Positions 1-12,563 of a stretch of 64,000 bases of DNA are shown piece by piece. The notes beneath the pieces are model-generated. The model was not told the origin of the DNA. It worked only from the letters and a program-made list of their open reading frames with translations, and did no database searches. The position numbers and the translations under genes were made by a program. Source of the stretch: Unio delphinus (lineage: Eukaryota > Mollusca > Bivalvia > Unionida > Unionidae); the NCBI GenBank assembly GCA_029339505.1, contig JAQISU010000026.1, forward strand, positions 1,847,501 through 1,911,500, given 5' to 3'. Each line of letters starts with the position of its first letter. The first letter of the stretch is position 1.

Positions 1-1596
1 CATGAATTTTTACCTTTTTTTTAAATTCCATCTACTTTATTTGACTCAAACGATGTTATTAACGTGATAATAAATAGAAGGCCAGCTTTTAATTCGGTGC
101 AACAATACAACAAATACTTCTGCAAGTCAGTTATCAGAACACTGTCAGCAATTAATTCCATTGAGAAATGCTCATAGACATAGCTGTTACAGAAGATTGA
201 TGCATTTTATTTAAATACACATTGGATTAATAGGATTACACATAAAAGGAAGTAAAAGATTGAACTATAACAGAAGTTTCACTTAATAAAAAATTATTTA
301 AGTGGTACTTAAATATTAATGTACTGTCTTACACTAGGAGTGAGTGACATTTACATTTATCCCACTTTCCTTGAATATCTTTAATTACGGTGTACTCAGA
401 ATATCATTTGGAAAGAAAATGTAACCAATTATATGACTTCTTGTTAATAGTTGATAATTTCGTAATGTTGATTAAAATTTCCAGGACCTATCTACCATTT
501 TCGACCATAAAACAAGTGAAATATAATTATTTTAGTTACCAATTTTGATAGTGATTTTCATCAAGTTAAACAAACAGGGATCAGTTTTTGGGTATATTTT
601 GGTTTAAAAAAATTGAATCCATGCCTGACCCTGGGGGTTTGTGTTATCAGGGCACGAGTTATAAAGGGAGTGGTATAATTAGTCTTAAAAACTGGTTCTT
701 TTGTATGGTGAAAAGACTTCTTATCAGCCCTAGTCTGTGTCAGCATGCATGACAAATGTTTTTTAACCACATGTGGCCTTCATACAATTTCTGGGTCTGT
801 GTTTCACAGATCAGAACACTACAGTATGTTAACCATAATTAATCTGTTACAGTGTGTGTCAGTAATTTAGTAGCAAAATATATTTCCAAGTTTCAAGTGA
901 GTTTCAGTTTTAAAGTGTATTTTAAAGCTTGAAATTGAAATTTGATATCAAATTTGTTTCGAGATTCAGAGTTGAGGGGTTTCTGTTTACTGCAGAAAAC
1001 ATGATTTTAAAGAAGGAAAAATTAGTGACTAAAGTAAATTAGGTCTTTAGGAATATTATAGTTGCATAATGAACTAGGGCTGATAAGAAGTCTTTTCACC
1101 ATACAAAACAACCAGAGACATTATTTTTTTTATATAGATTAAACAATTAAAACAATATTTTCTTGAAACAGTATATCCAGAATGCATTGTCCAGGAACAG
1201 AAAAACTTAAGTCTCAAAAGGTTATCCACATCCCCCAATGTATGACAAATATGGCAACATGAAAACCTACCAGATATACTAGCTTACAACAAGGACCAGC
1301 TTGCAACTAACATGGACCTTGATTGGCAGATCAGGGTCTGTGTTGTTTGTTCTATTAATTACACCTAATTGCATAGATGCAGATCTGCTAGCCCATTATG
1401 CAATGGCAGGTCAGGGTCTATGTAGTTTTCAGTTAGACCAGATTTATGGCGAGTAAATATGGTAAGAAATGATTCCCATTATCTTGCTTGCAGTGAAGGG
1501 AATACAACTTCTAATCACATAATTTCCTATTTATTTGTCCAGGTAATCCTGTGTCTTTAGCTGTGATACATATATGCTTTATTGTTCTACCTGTAG
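1..1596 (+). other. Upstream intron of FIGNL1, no exon seen
   Basis: This stretch leads into the FIGNL1 exon at 1597 and ends in the acceptor TTCTACCTGTAG. I find no earlier FIGNL1 exon here; the preceding exons with the Walker A and B motifs must lie left of the window. It holds a 36-bp inverted repeat (699-734 and 1073-1108). The stretch 545-700 resembles 12910-13060 by eye (shared blocks around the GGTCATGAGTTAT-like motif), which suggests an old dispersed repeat. Confidence 0.6.
699..1108. repeat. 36-bp perfect inverted repeat with 338-bp spacer
   Basis: Positions 699-734 are the exact reverse complement of 1073-1108. The core reads ACTAGGGCTGATAAGAAG in the right arm. No target-site duplication is visible outside the arms. 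The arms resemble part of the degenerate ~130-bp repeat at 2990-4200 (the 'TTTTCACCA..AAGACTTCTTAT' segment), so this may be two oppositely oriented pieces of that family rather than a transposon with terminal repeats. Confidence 0.7.
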
Positions 1597-1697
1597 GATT
1601 TTCGGGTGCAGATATGGCCAACCTGTGTCGTGAGGCAGCACTAGGGCCCATCAGAAGCATTTCATTTGGAGATATAGAGAGCATATCTGCAGATCAG
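1597..1697 (+). CDS. FIGNL1: FIGNL1 penultimate exon
   Basis: The exon is 101 nt. The acceptor is CTGTAG|GATTTTC and the donor CAG|GTATAT. It starts with the last two bases of a glycine codon (phase 1) and ends on a complete CAG codon (phase 0). It encodes [19 protein letters not shown] and then [14 protein letters not shown], the characteristic AAA+ SGAD..LCREA helix of the meiotic clade. Confidence 0.92.
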
Positions 1698-4600
1698 GTA
1701 TATTGTGTTACGTGTATTTGATTTGGGTTATTTTTATTTTTTATTTTAATTATTTGTTTTAAGATTCATTCATTATGAGATATTTTTTTTTACTCTAAGA
1801 ATAAACACCAGGTGTTGACCTCATTTCTGACCTGGCTTCAGAGTTGTAAACAAGCTTTTAAAATGATTGGTTGATTCCAAGGACATTATGGAGTAAATTT
1901 GTTCTGAAAGATTCTAGAAGATCATGTGACCCCTTTCTTGTTTACGTAAATAACAGGTATATAAATTATGTTTTGGAGCAAACTATTTAGTAGAACTTGG
2001 GCTGTTAGAATATTAAGTTGTGTCATTTTGAGTTATTTTAAATTACCTTGTATTGGAAATTATTTCGTTTGGATCAAGAGGATTTATTTTGTTATTTATC
2101 TGGAAAAGAATTGTGCTCATAGAATTTTATTACCAAGAACTGACTTCATCACATGACATCATCTTCCATCTTGGATACTTCAATAAGATTCGAACTTTGA
2201 ATTATTTGGACATTTTATTACCAGGACATTTGCAATTTCTCTAGTGGATAATATTTTGAATTATGTTTGGATTAATTTTGGAATTGATTCTTAAAACTGT
2301 AAGTTTATTTTTCTTTTCTGGAAAATATTTGTGCTCAGTAAATTGTTTATTAAGTTTTTACAAGCTTGTTATTTTCACTCTTTCTATGTTACTGTTTATT
2401 TGAGCCTTAGAACGTAACAATTGTACTTAATTCACTGCACCCTATACATGGATGTAGCATGTAACCTGATGATGTTATGTATATTTTGTTTCAAAGTTCA
2501 AATTCTAATTATTTACATGGTGTAATTGTTGATATTGAAAGAAACTAAAGAATGTGTCTTCTAACCTGATCATAATAAATTAGGAGTATTGATTTTACCT
2601 CTTAAATCCAGCCATCACAAGCTTTTTAGCACCAACAACAATTTCAGAAGTCATCTAATTTAATACTTAGAAGACAGGGTAGCGTGAGTTCCCCTTCCTG
2701 ACTATATCCTGCTCATTTTTTATCACCGACAAATTATTCACACACACATTGTCTAACTTCATTTTTTTGTTAGCACTATAGTGAATACCTGCTCTAGGGT
2801 ACATATTGTTTCAGTAAATTGTTTGTTTTTTGTTTAGTAATTCTCTGTTATTACATGTTATAGGAAATTCAGTCATGTAATTATCAAGGACAGTTTTATT
2901 AGCTCTTCTGGTAACAGATAAGAAGACTATGGGTGATCTCATATCTATCATTCGTCATCTGACATCAGATATCTGTCTGTTAGTTATTACTACTCCTACT
3001 AAACTACTGCCACAGAACATTACACATGCATCCATTCCAAGATCAAGTTGGTCCTGAATGAAATTAGTGCTGCTCAGACATCCAATATGGCTGTCACAGC
3101 AGCCATCTTGAAAAGCATGTTATTGCGTCTTTTTCTGAATGGAAGGACATATCAACATGGGGTTTGCATGAAAGACTTCTTATAATATCTGATTTTTCCT
3201 AAATGAAAATGGTGCTGATATGTCCAATGGCAACAACTAGATAATCTTGTTACTGCTACGTCTCATGAATTGAAAGTCATATCGGCATTGAGTTTTCACC
3301 AGAAGACTGCTTATCTTGTCCAGTTCTCTTCTAACCGGATCATCCATCATCAGATATGTCTCCTACTAAAATCGCAAAATGTTACACATGCATTCATTCT
3401 AAGGTCTAGTTGGTCCTGAATAAAAGTTGTGCTGCGCAGTCATCCAATATGGCCACAACAGCAGCCATCTAGAAAACCTTGTTATCACTATTTTATATGA
3501 ATGGATTGGATGGTAATATTAACATTAGGTTTTCACTAAAAGACTTGTTATGATGTATGGTAGAACCGAAATGTAAATGATGATGATGTGACATCCAACA
3601 TGGCCACTGCAACAACTATCTTGAAATTCTTTTTATTGCTACTCTTTCTGAATGGAAAGACATATTGACATTGGGTTTTCCTGTGATTTTTAGTTTGTCT
3701 TAAATAAAAAAATATGCCAGTCTGATTTGCAATATAGCTGTCAGTGGCCATCTTCGACAGTCTTATTGCTACTGAATCCTATTTGGAAAGCTTTATTATT
3801 AAGTTTTTTTTTTTATTCCTGAAGCCTTTTTATGATATTTAGTTTGTCCTGATTGAAAATTGTGCCTATTTGACTTCAAAATTATCCTTGCTACCCTCTT
3901 CTCAGTTGAAAGTCTTACTGATACCAGACAGCTTCTTATCAGTTATTTTGGATCTGAATGAAAATTATGGCAATCTGATATCTTGAAAATTTTGTTATCA
4001 CTTTTCTAGAATCGATGGTCATATGAACATAAGGTTTTAACAAAGGGATTTTTACGATAACTGGTTTGTTCCCCACAGGTATCCAGTATGGGAGCACAAT
4101 GAACATATCGAAATGCTTGTCATTAATTCTCTTAAAGGGATGGTCATTTTGGCATAGGGTTTTCCCCAAAAGTCTTAAGTTTGTCCTAATTGATCTAAAA
4201 TAGCTGCCACAGCATCAAAGCTGACAATTGTTTATTGTTCAAGAGTACCAGAGATGGTTTTAGTACACAGAAGTTAAAAAGAAGCAATGTAATCATAAGA
4301 TATCACTGGATGCCACAAGGTATACAAATCCATCGAAAGATTGACAGATCATAGAAAATTCTCGACTGCTGTCCCAGCTAACCTCTGCTTTCATCAGCTA
4401 AGGTGTTATTAAAATCTAAAATGGCTAAGGGCACATGTAAGATGTTATCATTGGCAGACTATTGTCTGAAGATTGGGCGCCCCAACTGTGTTCAAAAATC
4501 AATTACGGACTTTTTGACCAAGTAATTTGCAAACTTTTTGAAACGACATTAATGTCTTTCTTTTTATGTAAACTTATTACTTTACTGGGACTTTTAGTAG

Positions 4601-5529
4601 CGACCCGTATACTATTTTGCTACCAAAGAGCGATACACTCAGTAATAGTTTCGGCAATAACAGTTTAGTGTTTTTCTGAATTTACATGTATTGCGGAATT
4701 AAATGAAATTAATTTAACGTAGATGTTTAATACACTGAAACACATTTATATAGCATATGAGCTTTGTATGATTTTCTGTTTTACAAAACACATTTATATA
4801 GCATATGAGCTTTGTATGATTTTCTGTTTTACAAGTACATTGTAATACATGAATTCCACTTAAATGCAACTCCATTGGATGCATAGATTGGGTTCAGTCC
4901 CGAGGTTATGCATATAAGCAAAGTTGACTATATTCTGTGACCCATTCCTTACTTTTCTGTGACAATAGAACTACAACTTTGTCAGTAACAAAGAACCATT
5001 GTAAAGTAGTGGCGTGGGAGTCTGGGTGCAAGATCTCAAAAAATAAAAAATATAACCAGCTCTAAGCTATAAAATGTTAAACCTTGAATACTCTAAATAA
5101 TGTCCCTGTTTCACTTGTCTTTGTTACGTACTGAAAAACTTTAGTAAACAAAAAACGTAATAAAGGTATTTGTTGTTTGGTTTCTAATGTCACTTTCAGT
5201 ACATACATCATGCTCTGGAAATGGGAGCTAAGTGTTTTCTAAGAAATGTAGAAGCAGTAAACACAAGCTGGCCTGGGTTGTATAGAACCCTGTTAGTCTT
5301 TGATTACGAGTATGATGTTCTACAAACTGAGCCACTGCAGCCTCCACATTAAATTAAGTGCTTTTATGTTGCATGATAGTGTACTTGAATTTCACTATTA
5401 TTTTAGGTTCGTCCAATGAACTATGCAGATTTTCAAGATGCTTTTCTACATGTGAAAACCAGTGTGTCCTCAACGGATTTGGATGTGTACCTTCAGTGGA
5501 ATACAACATTTGGAAGTGGGGGCAGATAA
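1597..5529 (+). CDS. FIGNL1: Fidgetin-like 1 (FIGNL1), 3' part of gene, two exons
   Basis: FIGNL1 is a nuclear AAA+ ATPase of the meiotic clade. It acts with FIRRM/FLIP in homologous recombination by removing RAD51 and DMC1 filaments from DNA. Two exons are visible, 1597-1697 and 5407-5529, joined in phase 0 across a 3.7-kb intron. They encode the C-terminal 74 or so residues: the [20 protein letters not shown] segment, which lies in the second region of homology and small helical subdomain, then a [13 protein letters not shown] stretch and the end TFGSGGR. The order and spacing match the family C-terminus, whose human form ends in a similar VRP..DFE.AF..W..TFG pattern. The P-loop, Walker B and N-terminal FRBD parts are outside the window. 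The gene converges on the zinc-finger genes, with about 17 kb of repeat-rich DNA between. Assignment is firm; completeness cannot be judged here. Confidence 0.93.
2990..4200. repeat. Degenerate ~130-bp tandem repeat, cluster 1 (in FIGNL1 intron)
   Basis: Several diverged units share, in order, GTTGGTCCTGAAT, a run like CATCCAATATGGC, a GCAGCCATCTTGAAAA-like block, TTGTTA.TGCTAC, and TTTTCACCAGAAGACT. Recurrences fall roughly every 115-140 bases (for example 3172, 3302, 3540 and 3676). The same family recurs in the opposite orientation at 14930-15505 and 16385-16790. Confidence 0.75.
4741..4834. repeat. 48-bp tandem duplication
   Basis: A unit beginning CACATTTATATAGCATATGA occurs at 4741 and again at 4789 with no difference over about 46 bases. 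It is in the last FIGNL1 intron. The rest of that intron (1698-5406) shows no further exon. Confidence 0.9.
5407..5529 (+). CDS. FIGNL1: FIGNL1 terminal coding exon
   Basis: The acceptor is ATTTTAG|GTTCGTCC, the frame is phase 0, and TAA is at 5527-5529. The exon encodes 40 residues, starting [16 protein letters not shown] and ending NTTFGSGGR. The penultimate exon ends in DQ and this one starts VRP, so the join restores the conserved DQVRP motif of FIGNL1. Confidence 0.92.
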   Translation, partial: VRPMNYADFQDAFLHVKTSVSSTDLDVYLQWNTTFGSGGR

Positions 5530-5657
5530 ATACCCCATTTTTCACTGCTTACTTTTGCCCAAAGAATTTTTGAACATTAATTAGTTGAGAATATTTAGTT
5601 TGTCGTTAGATTTGTTTATCGCTAATATTGTTATGAGAAGGAAAACAGTTGTATAAT

Positions 5658-5663
5658 AATAAA
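5658..5663 (+). terminator. Candidate FIGNL1 polyadenylation signal
   Basis: An AATAAA hexamer lies 129 bases after the FIGNL1 stop codon. In AT-rich DNA this hexamer is common by chance, so it is only a candidate 3' end. Confidence 0.35.
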
Positions 5664-8600
5664 AACATTTTCTCTCTGTTTGTTATTGTAAATCACTTCA
5701 ACCCAAATTTTTTAATGTGGATCACTTTAATTTTGCTAAAACCTGTTTTGAAGAATTTTTTAAATACATTTTTTAAAAATTCTTCACAAAAGAAAGAATT
5801 CATTACTTGTGGAACAAAAAGTCACCTCAGTTTGGGAACAATCTTATTACAGAAATAACTTAAAAGTAGTAAATTTAGACTGAGAGTTCAGGAAAATTAA
5901 GCAGAAATACAATTCCTGCAAAAAAAATAACTAATGTATCTTTCCTTCATTTTTAATATTGTTTGAAAACCTTCATTATCCACACTTCATGTGCATGGAG
6001 GATGATGTAAAAACAACAGGATAAGCAGTTAAGATAAAAGGCTTTGGGTTGTACTAAATCAGTACACTTGCAGGAACATATATGCAGTTTAAATAATCTA
6101 CAATAGAGATTTTATCATAGTTTCTAAGGAAAATCCTACAAAAATGCTGGCTACAGTTTGAGTTATCAACTTTTTACTGGCAATTACTGAGGGATCTCAG
6201 AAAAGGGGTAGGTACTGTAAGAGTCATTTTTGTCCCATTCTCAGATCCAGATATAGACAAAATATGCCCTTCTCCATTCATTAAATATGTATTTGATTTT
6301 TTTTTTCCATGACCACTTTTAATATTAAAAGGAAATATTAAATTGTCAATGGTTTTCTTCTCCATTGTGGAACCTTTATTCATGGATTACAGATATGTAG
6401 GTTAGAAAGCTCATATCACATATATTGCCAAAAATAACTGTTCTAAAATGTGCATTTTAATGCATTGTGCATAACAGTCATTGATAATACTTATAAAACT
6501 TTATTTTTGTTTTTAAACAATGTATAATTGATCTGTATATTTCTATTAGATTTGGTTGATTACCTGTGACACCTATTTTCATTTAAATTTAAAACACTTT
6601 ATGTATGTGTTTAGCACCGACTTTCTGCCAAATTCTTGCAAGAATCTCCCCTGAAAAAACAATTTAATTTTTTCTCAAAAATTGTAGAGAATACAATTTG
6701 TACATAAATAGTCAATGTTAATACTGTGTATCAAGAAGAATTAAAAATGTTCAAAATGTCAGCGACAAAAGCTGTCTTGATTATGCATTGTTCATGTATA
6801 TTAGTAATCCGAACAAATATACTTCTTATGATGATTGATCGTAAATTTTGATATATTTCTATTAATTTTATAATATATGGATGAGATAGAGCATATGAGG
6901 CACTCCTTCAACATATATAGCCTTATTTTATTACTTCACCGACAGAGGATATTTCTTTTTACTGTGAAGATGATGAATGACTTGACACTGGTTTCTTATT
7001 ATATATATTAAATGGTTTGCCAGTATGGATAGTATTTATAAACAAAATTACAGTAAGACAGATTAATTCAAATGTATGTATGCCACTACTCAATGCTCCC
7101 TTAACCATGACCATATCATCATTACCAAGGTATAACTAATTAGAACTCAACATCATTTTTTTAAATATATGGTATTTACCTATAAACTCCAATATATTCA
7201 GTGGTTAATATAATCAGGAAACCACTTGATATTTATTTTTGATTAAAATCGTGCCATATTATTGCATTGATTTGCCTGGAAATTTGCAATTTTATATACC
7301 ATGACTTTGAAATCAAGGATGGTGCATTTTAGATATAGTTATACACCACAGCATTTTTTCGTTATGAAGTTTGTATTCCTGAACAATTGTACTTAAATGT
7401 TTTTAGGTCATATGGCACTGAATTTTAAACAGACATGGTAACTTTTGTCTTCCTTTTAGCATGTTAACACAGAACTAAACCGTGAAAAGACCTACACCAC
7501 TTTATATTTATGCTAGAATGAACAGTTAAACAGGAAATCAGCCAATTTTCTGTTATGAAAAATGTCGAGAATGTCATATATGTGCATCAATATGGAGTTC
7601 ATGCTTAAGAAGAATTTACATATATTAATGTGTGCATGTATCTGGCTAAGCACACACATGTACACACACACACATGTACACACACATATGTACACACACA
7701 TGTACACACACATATATGCACACACGTACACACATATGTACACACACACATGTACACACACATATGTACACACACGTACACACACAAAGAGTTCAGGGAC
7801 ATCAACAATTTTTAAGAAGGCTGTTTACACAGGAATAAGATGTTTCTACCAGTGGTTATGCCTGCAATCAATCAAACTGCTTGTTTATAATTTGATTTGA
7901 AAAAATAAAGCAGCTGTGGTAAAACTATCTTGCCCAATTTCGATGATCCACAAGCACATATACAACATGTATATAATATTCATTTTAAGTTATAAAAAAA
8001 GACAAGTATATAACATTCATAATCCAAACAGGCTTCCAATGCTTCAGTTTCTTTTCTTATCACCTCTCTCTCCCCCTCTCTCTCCTTCACACACATGGTC
8101 ATGAGCAAATAATTTAATCAGCATTAGGAAACTGTGGAATGATAAGGGTTGTTCCATTTAAATATACATGACACCCAGGGAAGAAATTTTAAAAAAAATT
8201 ATATGCCAGCATAGTTCAATGTCAAAAAGTTCATATTAAAATAGTAAAAATATTATAAACTGTATCTTTGTGTGGGTATGACACATTAAAATTGCCTTTC
8301 CTGGTTCCCAGGTATGTTTTACTGAAACAGCCCTAAACAATAATGACCCTTATCCAAAAACTGAAGAAAGGAAATGTTACAAATTCAGGCAACATTAATC
8401 CTTTTTAAAAATCATGGAGAAAAAGGCATTGTGTGATACTCTGCACTTGAACTGTATGACCACATGGTGAGGGACATAATGGGTGAGCTAGGAATAGGGT
8501 TGGTCATATTTGTTTTTTTCTTATGGAGGACACAAACAGGAATACATATGAAATTTGAATGCGTCAGTTTTAATAAAATTTATTCTGTCAAGAAAAAACT

Positions 8601-9914
8601 TTATATAAATTGTGGTAGTAGTTATTGAGGTTTTTTTTAACAGACAAAAATATGGCAAAATTTGTGGTTTTTTGATGAACATTCAGAGAACATAGTCATT
8701 TTGGTGTATGTAAAAATTATTTTATGCATTCAAAAATGTCAGTTTAGATGTTATTATTTGAGCATTGTAGAGATGCAAGGACCAAATAACACTGATACAT
8801 TGAAATTTCATCGTTTTTCACATGGTACACATGCAGGAACCAAAACCATATTTTAGTGAAAGGTTATTCATGCACACCTTTATATTCTGTCAAAATATAA
8901 ATTTGTTTGTCACAGATGAAGCACCATAATTTTGTAAAGCGAGCTCCAATGTTTAGCACAAAATGGCTATTATTTACCCAGCTGTGATGCTATGAGCATA
9001 TGTCTGTGGTGGCTTATCATATTTTAATTAACAATTACAATTATAAGTTTTTCAAATTTACATTTTTGCCATTGTATTGTCTGATCAACAATGTTTTTTG
9101 AATTTTTTGGAATTGTCTGGCCATAAAGAGCCATTATAGTACCTACCCCCTGTAAGAGGATGCCATTCTGGCTAGACAGTCACAATAAAAAGACAGGCAG
9201 GGATAGGGGATGTTAAATGGTTCAATACTCATTTTATATTCATAGTTGGAATAATTGTCAATAAAATTCTTATTCTAATGAAGTTGTTTGCTTGTCAGTA
9301 CAAGTTACCTTTATTTAAAGATAACATACCTTTGAAAGTTCATTAAAAAATATTCCTCATGCAACATATGTGCCTCCAAAAATATTGTGTATTACATGAC
9401 TGCCTTTTGCTCATGAATGCTGATATATTCGTGTTATTGTTTTGTCATGCAAAAAAAAAGGATTTCCTTTTTTCAAAAACTAGGGTCATTTAATTCATCA
9501 AACAAGAACATTAAACTTCAAAACTTGATTTTTTAAAATAATATTGTTTTATTTTAAAAACATGGATGCTGCGATTTCATTGCAAATAATAGTGACACTT
9601 ACACTCATCCTCAAGCATGCCGATTCAGGAATTTTAAGTCACTACAAACTTTGAAACTCATTTCTCAATAATGAACCATCATGTAAAACAAAGTTTTTCA
9701 TGCACCAAGTACTCATTTTGCTTGTTTTCCTTGCTATTAATGATCATATTTGCAAATTAGTTGCAAAAACGACTGATTAATGTTAGATAATTAAGTTATA
9801 AATAATATTCATAAGAGTGTTCAACTAGTTAATAAAATTAGTAGACCTATTCTGATTACTAGCTAGGTAGAATTTTACATGCCTTTAAACCTTTTATCTT
9901 ATTCCACCTCTTTT
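5664..9914. other. Intergenic AT-rich DNA
   Basis: No coding exon is supported here on either strand. The only conspicuous structure is the CA-rich microsatellite at 7651-7787. ORFs over the microsatellite encode only His/Thr/Tyr or Cys/Val/Tyr repeats and are artefacts of the repeat. Confidence 0.6.
7651..7787. repeat. CA-rich microsatellite with TACACACA/CATATG variants
   Basis: About 137 bases of alternating purine-pyrimidine sequence, mainly CA steps broken at intervals by ATGTA or ATATG. The regular interruptions give a compound repeat (ACACACATGT units). Such alternation is the kind that can adopt Z-DNA. Confidence 0.9.
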
Positions 9915-10090
9915 ATTTCATTTGATATCATTGGTGTAATTATGATATCAGAGGTATATTTATTTGATATCAGAGTTCTAATTGATGTGATATCAGTTTT
10001 AATTAATATCATATCAGAGGTGTAATTATGTGATATCAGATGTGTAATTAATGTGATATCAGAGGTGTAATTAATGTGATAATATAATAC
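9915..10090. repeat. GATATCAGAGGTGTAATTA minisatellite
   Basis: About seven imperfect units of 19-24 bases, each built on GATATCAGAGGTGTAATTA followed by a variable AT-rich step. Left units are more diverged than right units, which is usual when an array grows from one end. Confidence 0.85.
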
Positions 10091-10554
10091 AGGTCTACTT
10101 TTAATTAATTGTATCAATACAACACACACTTATGCAAATCGGAGAGTAAAACATTTGGCACTTAATTAGGCTCTCAGAAATGCTTGCTCACCCTCCTTCT
10201 ATTTAAAAAGAAAAACCCCAAAAACTGACTGAATCTTTCTTTTTGGAGCAGTTTCCAAATTTCCTGGAGTATGGAAATTTGATAGGTAGTAACTTTCAAC
10301 TTTCACATTGTCTTGGAATTCCACACAAATATAAAATTGTAGATTCTATTCACATTTTCAACCTCTGTCAGTTAGCCAACCAACCCATAACAGAGTCACA
10401 TTTAAGACTGGATTCTTCATATACCTAATGATAATAGTCTGCAGTCTTTATTGGTGTTACACACACTTGCATTTTATCACTACTGTGTCATGTGCCATCT
10501 CAGCATATCAATCCCTAACCGTCCTCTCCTAATAAGAAAAATCTCCATATGATA

Positions 10555-12067
10555 ATAATAATAATTATACTTTATTTACAGACGGTGACCCATTTAGCCA
10601 TTCTCTCGTAAGGCCCACTTAAGAAGAGTACAATAATGTGTATAATATAAAAGATAACAGTAATTACTGTTTATTTTAATGTGTATAATATGAAAGATAA
10701 CAGTAATTACTGTTCATTTAAATGTGTTCATTATTAAAATGCTAAATTCCATTATCTATTTGAAACACATACAGACTTGTGATCTGTTCTTAAACACTGT
10801 AACATGTCCAGCAGATGTTATATATATTGGAAGTGTGTTCCACAGAACAGTACAAGAGTATTGGAAGCTGTTTTAAATTGCTCTGTTCATGATTTTGGTG
10901 CTAGAAGGTTTCAATATGATTGATATTGATCGCAACTGGTATTGTATTGAAAAAGGCCTGAATAAATCCTAAGATACTCTGGTGCAGTTCCATTAACAAA
11001 AACTGCCCTGTGAAAATCTATCATTTAATATAGTGTGAACCATTTAATTTTTCTGTAAACAATGCTTTTGATGAATGATCAATAGCTGTATCTAAAATAA
11101 TGCATGCTACCTAATAGTGTTGTTCCGATTGTCGATTATAATTGATCATCAGTTGGTTGAGCAGATAATCGATTGTGAACTACATAATCGATTGTGTGTA
11201 AAGGGAGACTACTTTTTAGGTGTATGCAAAGCACAAAGGTTAGTAAAACTCCCAGCCACTAAAGTTGACCTGAAATTTATTAATTCCCTTCACAACTACA
11301 AATATGAAACCTTATGATTCACAATTAGGAACATATAGTCATTATTACATGGTCAAGTTGTTAAATTGTTGAGTTAATAAATTTAAAAACATTTTATTGA
11401 TTTGTTTCAGTCAAATTGCAACATCTTTTGTAGTATTTATAAACAATGACAAACAAGAAAAACATGTCCTTCTATACTTTAAATTATAGACACATCACAT
11501 ATGAATGAAAGAATTTCAGGGGATTGTAGCAGTATTTCAGTTACATATGACTGATCAGCCATAAAAAGTTTAATTCATTTAACAAAGTTGTAGAACAAAA
11601 GTAACACATAAAAATATATTATTGTCAGGTTAAAGTATACATGTCATTAAAATAGATTACTCCTGTACATTTATAAACATATTGAACTCTTGATCAAGGA
11701 TATAACTGTTTAACAAAAGTTTGCTCTTAGTAATCGATTATAATCGATAATCAGTTGGTTAAAGGGAACCGATTATCGATTATGAATTTCTGACCGATTC
11801 CCATCAGTACCACCTAATTCTGTTTTTAAATCCTGTTAAGCTGAGATTTGGCACAATTTGAACAGTAATCCATTGTTGGAAGAATGTATAAATTGTAGTA
11901 TAGATTGCAAATTTTCAACAGGTAAATATTTCTTATCCTGAGTAGGGCGATACTGGATGACAGTGTTTTACAAATCTTGCCAATAAGGACATCCCATTGT
12001 AAATTATTATCTACAGACACACCTACAAGCTTTTCATGTTTTCTGACAATTATTTATTGAACGAGAT
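10555..12067 (-). mobile_element. 5'-truncated LINE (family B) nested in family A
   Basis: The insertion is bounded by TGATA at 10550-10554 and 12068-12072, a probable target-site duplication. Read on the minus strand it ends in an (ATT)n tail at 10555-10570. Near its right end, 11826-12020 encodes VDNNLQWDVLIGKICKTLSS, then ILPTMDYC. This resembles the C-terminal part of non-LTR reverse transcriptases (a 'D..L.W..HI..CKK.S' to 'LP..DYC' pattern). It also contains a 45-bp tandem duplication near 10630-10725 that repeats the palindrome ACAGTAATTACTGT. The hAT-like element at 11116-11811 sits inside it. The clade is not determinable from so short a fragment. Confidence 0.7.
11116..11811. mobile_element. 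Non-autonomous hAT-like element nested in LINE B
   Basis: The ends carry imperfect inverted AATCGATTATAATCGATAATC-type sequences. The left terminus reads AGTGTTGTTCCGATT, and the reverse complement of the right terminus reads GTACTGATGGGAATCGG. ACCTAAT occurs on both sides (11109-11115 and 11812-11818), seven of the eight bases expected for a hAT duplication. No transposase is encoded in the 696 bases. Confidence 0.65.
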
Positions 12068-12521
12068 TGATACATAGAACCCAAATAATACATGACATCC
12101 AAGCCTTTCTAACAACTTCATTGCCTCCAACAACAGTACAACTTGACTAGTGCTTGTGCTTGTGTTTATTGCCTGACAAACATGCCTCAGCAGCCAAGTG
12201 CTCAGTGCCAAATCGTAAGTGTTCTCTGTGGTACAGTAGTGCTGGGGATCAGTGTTGCACTGCTAAAAGAGAATGCCAGAAGTCTGAGAGGATCCGGCTT
12301 TCCACCAGCCTCACTGTTCCTAAGCAGATCTATGAAGCTGCCAAGAAGAATGTTACCTAGTTAATGCAGCAAAATCAGCCTTCTACAGTGCTAAGTTCTA
12401 GCTGCAAAGAGCTATGGGATTACAAACAAGCTAACGTACAGGAATAAATGTACACCACTATCAATGAGTACTTAAGAGTTTCTAAAGCATATTAGGCACT
12501 GTGCCAAGTTCACATTTTCAT

Positions 12522-12529
12522 CATTATTA

Positions 12530-12562
<33 letters not shown>
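12522..12562. repeat. (ATT)n microsatellite
   Basis: About 14 ATT units with one TGT interruption. It lies shortly after the LINE A fragment but is not clearly its tail. Confidence 0.9.

Positions 12563-12563
<1 letters not shown>

Larger units (their letters stand above)
10188..12450 (+). mobile_element. CR1/L2-like LINE fragment (family A), split by a later insertion
   Basis: Two plus-strand blocks, 10188-10554 and 12068-12450, match consecutive parts of the LINE at 58249-61808. The first encodes EQFPNFLEYGN and then a VDSIHIFNL..NQP segment. The second encodes IHDIQAFLTTS..PTT, KHASAAKCSV and then RLSTSLTVPKQ, with frameshifts and stops. These are the region between the endonuclease and reverse-transcriptase domains. 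The blocks are separated by family-B LINE DNA flanked by TGATA. The element is long dead. Confidence 0.85.

Noticed and set aside
7513..7900. Overlapping ORFs on both strands rich in His/Thr or Cys/Val
   Set aside because: They are readings of a CA-type microsatellite.
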